Origin: an uncultured Polyangiaceae bacterium | GTDB lineage: Bacteria > Myxococcota_A > Polyangia > Polyangiales > Houyiibacteriaceae | Length of the DNA stretch: 5,658 nt | Assembly: GCA_947258625.1 (NCBI GenBank) | Contig: CAMYJN010000187.1 | Span: forward strand, 1-5,658 | Reading direction: 5' to 3' | Part shown: positions 1 through 5,658 of the stretch, piece by piece | Numbering within the stretch: position 1 is the stretch's first letter | How the letters are laid out: every line of letters begins with the position of its first letter | Notes under the pieces: model-generated | Told to the model about the DNA's origin: nothing | Seen by the model: the letters and a program-made list of their open reading frames with translations, nothing else | The model's database searches: none | Translations under genes and position numbers: made by a program

Positions 1-753
1 GACGTCATCGACGGTGACGACACCGAGCATGCGGGACAGCCGGTCGACCACCGGAAGCGCAGCCAAGTCGTACCGCGCGATCGCGTCGGCAACTTGCTCC
101 TGGTCGTCGAACGCCGACACCTTGAAGACGTTTTCGACCATGATCTCCGACAGAGACTGTCCCGGATCACTGAGGATCAGGTCGCGAAGGGACACCACTC
201 CGAGGAGCTCTCCGCTCGGCCGGCAGACGTAGATGTAGTAGAGCATTTCCGCCATCTCTTCGCGTCCGAAGCGCCGCGCAGCCTCCATCGCCTCCCAGAC
301 TTTCGTCTCCGGCGGCAAGGACGCGAACTCGGTCGTCATCAAGCCACCGGCGGTTTCGGGCTCGTACTGGACGAGCTCCCGGACTTCTTCGGCAGCCTCG
401 GGCTCGCGCCGCTCGAGGGCGGTGAGCAAGGCGGCTGCATCGTCCTCCTCGAGCTCCTGGAGCAGGTCGACGCGGTCGTCGGGGTCCATCTCGCCGAGCA
501 GCTCGACCGCACGGCCTGTGTCGATCGCGTTGAACACCAGAACCTGACGATGCGGGCTCAGGCGCTCGACGACGTCGGCGGCGGTCTCCGTTGGCAAGGC
601 GCGCACGAGCGTGACCGCCTCCCTCGCAGACAGATCCTCGAGCAGCTCTGCGATGTCCTCAGCGTGGAATTCCGAAACCGCCTCACGAACGGCCTCCGGC
701 CCGATCGCGATCGCGTCTTGAAGGTCCGGTCCTATCAGAGGTGCCAACCGCAT
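1..753 (-). CDS. mgtE: Magnesium transporter MgtE, cytosolic N and CBS domains (partial, C-terminus off the left edge)
   Basis: MgtE is an inner-membrane Mg2+ channel gated by its cytosolic domain. The 251 visible codons run without a stop from ATG 753 to the left edge. Residues about 25-130 form the helical MgtE N domain, made of repeated short acidic/Leu-rich helices (HAEDIAELLEDL, MDPDDRVDLLQELEEDD). This ends in the family hallmark YEPETAGGLMTTEF at about 130-143. CBS1 follows (about 136-200, with GELLGVVSLRDLIL) and then CBS2 (about 204-251, with ALPVVDRLSRMLGVVTVDDV). Family members are about 450 residues, so the five-helix pore domain must lie beyond position 1. Acidic residues in the N and CBS domains are known to bind Mg2+ and close the pore when Mg2+ is high. 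ATG 753 is the best-placed start; no strong Shine-Dalgarno is visible. It lies 49 bp downstream of the TerC-family gene on the same strand, so co-transcription is likely. Family assignment is secure; transport itself cannot be judged without the pore. Confidence 0.93.
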   Translation of the reverse strand, partial: MRLAPLIGPDLQDAIAIGPEAVREAVSEFHAEDIAELLEDLSAREAVTLVRALPTETAADVVERLSPHRQVLVFNAIDTGRAVELLGEMDPDDRVDLLQELEEDDAAALLTALERREPEAAEEVRELVQYEPETAGGLMTTEFASLPPETKVWEAMEAARRFGREEMAEMLYYIYVCRPSGELLGVVSLRDLILSDPGQSLSEIMVENVFKVSAFDDQEQVADAIARYDLAALPVVDRLSRMLGVVTVDDV

Positions 754-764
754 CGCGCCCGATT

Positions 765-781
765 CTGGCGCATGCAGCCAG
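765..781. promoter_or_regulatory. 17-bp near-perfect dyad upstream of mgtE (possible operator)
   Basis: CTGGCGCATGCAGCCAG is symmetric around its central base, with one mismatched pair out of eight. It begins 12 bp upstream of the mgtE start, within the 49-bp gap after the TerC-family gene. It has no downstream T-run on either strand, so it is not a classical terminator. It could be an operator or a small leader hairpin, or chance in GC-rich DNA. Confidence 0.25.
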
Positions 782-802
782 CCCCCGCAGCAAAAATCTC
801 GC

Positions 803-1519
<717 letters not shown>

Positions 1520-1520
1520 T

Positions 1521-1572
1521 CGCTTGGCTTCTATTAGCGTGACTCAGCCGTTCTCCGCAAACCCCGCTTGGC
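1521..1572. repeat. Direct repeat CGCTTGGC (1521-1528 and 1565-1572) in the divergent intergenic region
   Basis: The same 8-mer occurs twice in direct orientation within the 84-bp region between the two divergent start codons, 44 bp apart (about four helical turns). The second copy lies within CTTGGCAAG, whose arms CTTG and CAAG are symmetric. This could be a pair of regulator half-sites or coincidence in a GC-rich spacer. Confidence 0.25.
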
Positions 1573-1596
1573 AAGTCGAGTTCGTCGGGGTACCTC
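1568..1596 (+). promoter_or_regulatory. Candidate sigma70-like promoter for the PLP-enzyme gene
   Basis: TTGGCA (1568-1573) matches the -35 consensus TTGACA at five of six bases and is 17 bp from a poor -10, TACCTC (1591-1596). If it is used, transcription would start at or only a few bases before the ATG at 1604, giving a leaderless or very short-leader mRNA. The weak -10 keeps confidence low. Confidence 0.2.
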
Positions 1597-1603
1597 GGAA
1601 GTC

Positions 1604-2752
1604 ATGGGACACCGATTTGCGACGATCGCTGCGCACGCTGGAAAGATCAGCGACCAAGCCGGACAGCCGGTCACCTCGCCGATTTCTCTTTCCACGACGT
1701 ACCTGCTGCGCGGGCCTGGGGAGCAGGAAGAACATGCGTACAGCCGTGTCAGCAATCCGAGCCGAGATGCGCTGGAACACAGCCTCGCGGCGCTCGAAGG
1801 CGGATCGAGCGCGTCTGTGTTTTCATCCGGCTGCGCTGCCATGCACGCGGCGCTCCAACTCCTTCGCCCAGGCGATCGGCTCGTGGCCTGTGGCGACATC
1901 TATGGAGGGACCTATCGGCTGACCGAGCAGCTGGTGAAGCCGATGGGGGTCGAAGTTGCCTGGGTCGACATGTGCGACCTGGCTGCGGTGGAAGCCGCGA
2001 TCGACGAGCGGTGCAAGATGGTCTGGATCGAGACGCCGACCAACCCTTTGCTCCGGGTGTTCGACATCGAGGCCGTGTCCGCCCTGGCCCGGGCGAGCGG
2101 CGCGTGGACGGTCGTGGACAGCACGTTTGCAACGCCGATGCTTCAGCGGCCGCTCGAGATGGGCGCCGACTTGGTCGTACACTCGATGTCGAAATACCTG
2201 AACGGGCACAGCGACGTGGTCGCCGGTGTCGTGGTCAGCCAGAGCGACGAGCTTGCCCAACGGCTTCGCTTCATTCAGCGCGCCGGGGGCGCAGTCCCGT
2301 CGCCCTTCGACTGCTATCTCGTGGCGCGAGGGGTCAAGACACTCCCGATTCGGATGGCGCGACATTGTGAGAACGCCCAAGCGCTTGCCGAATGGCTGCG
2401 TACGCAGGACGGCGTAGCTGCTGTCCATTACCCTGGGCTCCCAGGCCATCCCGAGCATGCGCTAGCTGCCCGGCAGATGAGCAGCTTCGGCGGGATGGTG
2501 TCGTTCGAGCTGGCGGGCGGCTCCAGGAGCGCGGGGACGGTCCTCGAGCGCGTCCGACTGTTTTCGCTCGCCGAGAGTCTCGGAGGAGTCGAGTCGCTCA
2601 TCGGGCAACCGGCCCTGATGAGCCATGCATCGATGCCCAAAGAGGTTCGGGAAGCCCAGGGCATTCGGGGCGGATTGATCCGGCTTTCGGTAGGTCTCGA
2701 AGACATCGAGGATCTCCGAGAGGACCTCGAGCAGGCCCTTCTCGCCTCATAG
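1604..2752 (+). CDS. PLP-dependent transsulfuration enzyme (cystathionine gamma-synthase/gamma-lyase family)
   Basis: This 382-residue fold-type I PLP enzyme belongs to the Cys/Met metabolism family (usual length 380-400), so it is complete. Y46 and R48 in AYSRVSNP correspond to the phosphate-contacting pair from the neighbouring subunit. SSGCAA at 74-79 is the PLP-phosphate loop. Y100 in DIYGGTYRL should stack on the cofactor, D172 in VVDSTFATP should contact the pyridine N, and K197 in HSMSKYLNGHSDVVAG is the Schiff-base lysine. R360 in LIRLSVGLED should bind the substrate carboxylate. SLGGVESL (325-332) keeps the Glu (E330) typical of cystathionine enzymes. YGGT rather than YGC at 100-103 argues against methionine gamma-lyase. 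Synthase and lyase cannot be separated by eye. An in-frame TTG at 1568 would add 12 basic residues without family support, so I chose ATG 1604, although GGAA at 1597-1600 is rather close for a Shine-Dalgarno. It is monocistronic or followed 47 bp later by the lipoprotein gene. Confidence 0.93.
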   Translation: MGHRFATIAAHAGKISDQAGQPVTSPISLSTTYLLRGPGEQEEHAYSRVSNPSRDALEHSLAALEGGSSASVFSSGCAAMHAALQLLRPGDRLVACGDIYGGTYRLTEQLVKPMGVEVAWVDMCDLAAVEAAIDERCKMVWIETPTNPLLRVFDIEAVSALARASGAWTVVDSTFATPMLQRPLEMGADLVVHSMSKYLNGHSDVVAGVVVSQSDELAQRLRFIQRAGGAVPSPFDCYLVARGVKTLPIRMARHCENAQALAEWLRTQDGVAAVHYPGLPGHPEHALAARQMSSFGGMVSFELAGGSRSAGTVLERVRLFSLAESLGGVESLIGQPALMSHASMPKEVREAQGIRGGLIRLSVGLEDIEDLREDLEQALLAS

Positions 2753-2789
2753 TTGCGAGGCTTTGGTCAGCTGGCTAACCTGATCGCGT

Positions 2790-2793
2790 GGGG
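2790..2793 (+). promoter_or_regulatory. Ribosome binding site deciding the lipoprotein start
   Basis: GGGG lies 6 bases before ATG 2800. The alternative in-frame GTG at 2788 overlaps this purine run and has no comparable site of its own, so the ATG is preferred. The signal peptide then begins directly with MNTSR. Confidence 0.4.
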
Positions 2794-2799
2794 TTTGGA

Positions 2800-3402
2800 A
2801 TGAACACCAGCCGTCTTGCGGGTCTCTTACTTTCGGTTTTGGCGCTTTCGTGCGCCCAGAATGGCGGTCCTGTGCTCGTGGATGCGGAGTGGAGCCTCAG
2901 CTGCCCCTCTGGCGGCGGCTCGAATTGCGGATCCTGGGCGCTCGACAGCTGCATCGGCGAAGGCAGCGCTCGCGCGATCCTCGGTGAGCACGGTCAGCCC
3001 GAGTGCGGCGATCGGATCATCGCGATCTGTGAGGCAGTGGAGCGAACCGGCGGCATGGAGGACATCACCCTCGAAGCCAACGTTGACCGCAATGGCGGAA
3101 GCACTCCTCGGTTCGCCTTCGACCTCTCGGTCAAGATCAACCGCAGCGACGACACCGTGGAGCTATGTAACATCACGGTGACTGAAGACGAGGTGCCCTA
3201 CGACGTCGGTGCCTGTGGAGAAGATCCGCCGTCGATGGAGCAGCCGTGTCAGCTCTCGAACATTTCAACCGAAGGCAACGAGGTCGTCTTCGACCTGCAG
3301 TGCGAATCCTTGTTCAGCAGTGTGACCGGACTTGCACTTAACGTGGGTGCTCCGGGCGGTGGCCCGACGACGATTCAGTTCGCCAACTGCAGAGGCTTCT
3401 AG
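2800..3402 (+). CDS. Cys-rich predicted lipoprotein of unknown function
   Basis: I do not recognise a family for this 200-residue protein. It begins with a signal peptide: basic residue R5, a hydrophobic core at about 6-16, then LALSC with C18 as the probable lipidated cysteine. The lipobox is loose (Ala at -3, Leu at -2, Ser at -1), so a cleaved secretory signal is an alternative. The mature part (about 183 residues) is acidic and contains ten further cysteines (35, 43, 51, 69, 77, 123, 139, 150, 168, 197), an even number compatible with five disulfides in an oxidising compartment. It is rich in short alternating stretches such as [10 protein letters not shown] and [11 protein letters not shown], suggesting a beta-rich fold. 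No catalytic motif or transmembrane anchor after the signal is visible. It lies 47 bp after the PLP-enzyme gene on the same strand, with no clear terminator between. Its stop overlaps the stop of the convergent spoVR gene. Codon use looks like that of its neighbours. Confidence 0.82.
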   Translation: MNTSRLAGLLLSVLALSCAQNGGPVLVDAEWSLSCPSGGGSNCGSWALDSCIGEGSARAILGEHGQPECGDRIIAICEAVERTGGMEDITLEANVDRNGGSTPRFAFDLSVKINRSDDTVELCNITVTEDEVPYDVGACGEDPPSMEQPCQLSNISTEGNEVVFDLQCESLFSSVTGLALNVGAPGGGPTTIQFANCRGF

Positions 3403-4937
3403 AGCGATTTCTGCGAGTGGTCGTTGCCGTCGAAACGCAGTGCGGTCGGCTTGTCGTCCACGATGGTGTGAATCTCGACGGGGCGCGTCCAGACACGGGA
3501 TAGCGCTTTCACGACTTCCCTGGCCCAGTCCAAGCGCAGGTCGGCCCCCTGGTGACGGTGCTCGAGAAGGAGCTCGGAGCGGTTTTGGTGGTTTGCGTCG
3601 ACGACAGAGATGATCGGGTTGCCGGCGTTGGTGAGGCTGGTCAGTAGCTGACTCTTGACCTCTTGAAAGGTACGGCTTTCGATCTCCCAGCGATCGTTTC
3701 GCTGATTGTAACCAAAGGAATAGAGCTTTTGATCCGCGACGAAGTCCTCGGTCAGGTATTCGTCGATGAAGGTCACGTCATTGTACAGGGAGCGCACTTC
3801 GAAGATCTTTTCGCGGCCGAGGCCGGTGCGGCGGTCCCAATGGCGCTTGAGCCCCCAGTCATCGCAATCGTCCCATTCCTTGCCGAACTGCCCTTTGTTC
3901 CAGCGGTCCTCGATGTGCCTGAAGAGCTCGATGCCCAGCTTATACGGGTTCAGCTGTCCCGGTGTGGTTGCCAAGACGCTGGCGCAGCGGTCGGCGTAGT
4001 CGACGATCTCGCTCGCGTCGCAGATGCTCTCCGTCATGAGGCGGCTGTGCCAGTAGCTCGCCCAGCCCTCATTCATGATTTTGGTCTGCATCTGCGGCAA
4101 GAAGTAATAGGCTTCGGCGCGAATCACGGCGAGGCATTCGCGTTCCCATCGCTGCAAAGGAGCGTTTTCGAGCAGGAAGCCAAGCACGTCGCGCTCGGGC
4201 TCCAGCGGGAATCGCTGCGCTTGTGCAGCCTCGTCGACCAGCTTCTGTTTCTGTGATTCGACGAACTCCTCGGGGTTGATGAACGACTCCATGTACTCGC
4301 GATCGACCCGGAGGAGTGGCACCTCGGGCGTTTCAGGCGGCTCTTCCTCTTCGGAGGTGCTCGGCGAGCTCTCTTTGGGCAAGAAAGGCTTCTGTGGATC
4401 GATCAGGTTCTCGAGGCTCAAGCAGGCGTCGATGAACTGCTCCACCGTCTCGATGCCGGTGCGGTTGGCCCATTTCCGAACGATCGCCCCATGATTGGCC
4501 ATCGCATCGATCCACTTGCGAACGTCGGCGCCGCTTTTCGGGTCGCGTCCCTGGCTGGTCATGCGGAAGCAAAAGTTGTTCTTGAAGAAGTCGACGTGCG
4601 CGTACACGTGTGCCATCACGAGCTTCTGGTCGACGATGCTGTTGCCTTCGAGCAGGTAGGCGATCGACGGATTGTTGTTGATCACCAGCTCGTAAATCTT
4701 CGAGAGCCCGTACTCGTGGCTCTTGCTCAAGCGCTCGTACTCCATCCCCCAACGCCAGTGAGGATAGCGGGTTGGGAAACCGCCGTACGCGGCGACCTCG
4801 TTCATCTGGTCGTAACTCAGAACTTCGAAGATCGTCGGAAAGAAATCCAGGCCGACGTTCTGCGCGAACTCTTCGATTCGTCGCTGCTCGTCGCGGAGGT
4901 AGTTCGGGAGGGCCGTTTTCAGTGCGAATTGGGCCAC
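3399..4937 (-). CDS. spoVR: SpoVR/YcgB family protein
   Basis: This complete 512-residue member of the SpoVR family (E. coli YcgB is about 510) is presumed cytosolic, with no signal or membrane segment. In Bacillus, SpoVR is needed for normal spore cortex; its biochemical activity is unknown. Conserved blocks are visible in order: [20 protein letters not shown] (32-51), [17 protein letters not shown] (54-70), [20 protein letters not shown] (75-94), then [15 protein letters not shown] (107-121). Next come [18 protein letters not shown] (284-301) and [17 protein letters not shown] (330-346), with C-terminal blocks at about 384-408 and 440-492. A Ser/Pro/Glu-rich linker (about 187-207) separates the N-terminal block from the rest. 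The start is GTG 4937, chosen because the upstream gene's TAG ends at 4941. Only 3 bp separate the genes, so translation is probably coupled. The residues [11 protein letters not shown] and EGWASYWH could form a metal site, which is inference. The usual partners are PrkA kinase and DUF444; the latter is directly upstream. Confidence 0.95.
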   Translation of the reverse strand: MAQFALKTALPNYLRDEQRRIEEFAQNVGLDFFPTIFEVLSYDQMNEVAAYGGFPTRYPHWRWGMEYERLSKSHEYGLSKIYELVINNNPSIAYLLEGNSIVDQKLVMAHVYAHVDFFKNNFCFRMTSQGRDPKSGADVRKWIDAMANHGAIVRKWANRTGIETVEQFIDACLSLENLIDPQKPFLPKESSPSTSEEEEPPETPEVPLLRVDREYMESFINPEEFVESQKQKLVDEAAQAQRFPLEPERDVLGFLLENAPLQRWERECLAVIRAEAYYFLPQMQTKIMNEGWASYWHSRLMTESICDASEIVDYADRCASVLATTPGQLNPYKLGIELFRHIEDRWNKGQFGKEWDDCDDWGLKRHWDRRTGLGREKIFEVRSLYNDVTFIDEYLTEDFVADQKLYSFGYNQRNDRWEIESRTFQEVKSQLLTSLTNAGNPIISVVDANHQNRSELLLEHRHQGADLRLDWAREVVKALSRVWTRPVEIHTIVDDKPTALRFDGNDHSQKSL

Positions 4938-4940
4938 GTG

Positions 4941-5658
4941 CTACTTGCCCTTCCCCAGGAACTCGCGAATCGACTCGACGATTGCGTCGCGGTCGTTGAT
5001 TTCGCTCGTGATTAGCTGTTCATCGCCAGCGAAGTGCTCTTTGAGGTCCTTGATGAACTGTCCCGAACCATAGGGGCTATCGACTTGGCCGTAGCAAAAG
5101 ACGTTGGAAGCCGGGAGTAATAGCTTCTTCAGGATGTCGACACAGAGCAACGTGTCGTCAACGCTCCAGTTGTCGCCATCCGAAAAATGGAACGGGTAGA
5201 TGTTCCATTCCGAGGACGGGTAGTCTCGTTCGACGATCTCGGCCGCAAGCCGATATGCTGAGGAGATCATCGTTCCCCCCGACTCTCGGGTGCGGAAGAA
5301 GGTGTCACGGTCGACTTCACGCGCGGCCGCATCGTGAATGATGAACCGAGTCTCGATGCCTTTGTATTGCTTGCGCAACCAGGTGTCGATCCAGAACGAT
5401 TCGATGCGAACGATCTCTTTTTGCTCATCGCCCATCGAGCCGGACACGTCCATCATGTAAATGATGACCGCGTTCGCAACCGGTTCTTCCTCGGTTTTCC
5501 AGGATTTGTACCGCATGTCCTCGCGGGTCGGAATGACCACCGGGTGCTTTGGATCGTAGGTGCCCAGCGCAATTTGACGGCGTAGCGCGCTTCGAAACGT
5601 CCGCTTGAAGTGACGCAGCGAGTTCGGCCCGACGTTGCGAACGCCGATGTAGCGATCT
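4941..5658 (-). CDS. yeaH: DUF444/UPF0229 family von Willebrand A-domain protein, YeaH/YhbH type (partial, N-terminus off the right edge)
   Basis: About 239 C-terminal codons are visible; the frame is open to the right edge. The first visible residues ([20 protein letters not shown]) belong to the same protein, so the GTG at 5540 is an internal valine rather than the start. Full-length relatives are about 390-430 residues, so roughly 40% is missing. A von Willebrand A domain is clear. [16 protein letters not shown] carries the MIDAS DxSxS (visible residues 70, 72 and 74), followed by the MIDAS Thr in [11 protein letters not shown] (visible 129) and the Asp in HFSDGDNW (visible 160). A metal-dependent protein-binding role is therefore plausible. 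The linker before it ([17 protein letters not shown]) is typical of the family. E. coli YeaH is encoded with the PrkA kinase YeaG, and Bacillus YhbH is a sporulation-associated homologue. Here it sits 3 bp upstream of spoVR. A prkA gene would be expected further upstream, outside the window. Confidence 0.93.
   Translation of the reverse strand, partial: DRYIGVRNVGPNSLRHFKRTFRSALRRQIALGTYDPKHPVVIPTREDMRYKSWKTEEEPVANAVIIYMMDVSGSMGDEQKEIVRIESFWIDTWLRKQYKGIETRFIIHDAAAREVDRDTFFRTRESGGTMISSAYRLAAEIVERDYPSSEWNIYPFHFSDGDNWSVDDTLLCVDILKKLLLPASNVFCYGQVDSPYGSGQFIKDLKEHFAGDEQLITSEINDRDAIVESIREFLGKGK
4944..4956 (-). promoter_or_regulatory. Ribosome binding region for spoVR inside the end of the DUF444 gene
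   Basis: Read on the minus strand, the last codons before the DUF444 stop are purine-rich (GGGGAAGGGCAAG). They place AAGGG about 10 bases before the GTG start at 4937. The stop TAG and the GTG are separated by CAC only, consistent with translational coupling. Confidence 0.4.

Noticed and set aside
1568..1603. Upstream TTG start extending the PLP enzyme by 12 residues
   Set aside because: The extra residues are basic and not shared with the family N-terminus. ATG 1604 gives the usual start shortly before the FATIAAHAGK segment.
1520..1603. yybP-ykoY Mn riboswitch ahead of the TerC-family gene
   Set aside because: Only 84 bp separate the divergent starts, too little for the full aptamer plus expression platform, and I see none of its conserved elements.
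2765..2780. Terminator between the PLP enzyme and the lipoprotein gene
   Set aside because: GGTCAGCTGGCTAACC is a near-symmetric 16-mer, but a real hairpin would need a very small loop or a mismatch in the stem, and no T-run follows. It does not support a Rho-independent terminator.
5538..5540. GTG as the start of the DUF444 protein
   Set aside because: The frame continues upstream to the window edge with family-like sequence ([17 protein letters not shown]), so the gene is cut by the window rather than starting here.

Overview
The window is a compact, GC-rich stretch (about 60% GC judged by eye) of bacterial chromosome that is almost entirely coding. It holds six protein genes in three transcriptional blocks, with no RNA gene, mobile element or CRISPR array that I can see. 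The SpoVR/DUF444 pair, a Cys-rich lipoprotein with a loose lipobox, and the base composition fit a Myxococcota or other former deltaproteobacterial lineage. That assignment is inference, because no phylogenetic marker is present.

Layout. Positions 1-1519 (minus strand) carry a TerC-family membrane protein (803-1519) followed 49 bp later by the start of an MgtE-type Mg2+ channel (1-753). MgtE runs off the left edge, so its pore domain is not seen. A short divergent intergenic region (1520-1603) separates this block from a plus-strand PLP enzyme of the cystathionine gamma-synthase/lyase family (1604-2752). A small Cys-rich predicted lipoprotein of unknown function follows (2800-3402). The right part (3399-5658, minus strand) carries a DUF444/YeaH-type von Willebrand A protein, whose N-terminus lies off the right edge, followed 3 bp later by SpoVR/YcgB. 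The lipoprotein and SpoVR genes are convergent and share a 4-base CTAG that holds both stop codons.

How the genes work together. TerC plus MgtE looks like a divalent-cation (Mn/Mg) homeostasis unit. DUF444 plus SpoVR is two thirds of the widespread PrkA-DUF444-SpoVR stress/sporulation module. The PrkA serine kinase gene would be expected just beyond the right edge. The PLP enzyme is a stand-alone transsulfuration gene. The lipoprotein has no evident functional link to its neighbours.

I see no new multi-gene system. The least-described items are the orphan Cys-rich lipoprotein, the shared-stop convergent junction, and the poorly understood SpoVR-DUF444 module.
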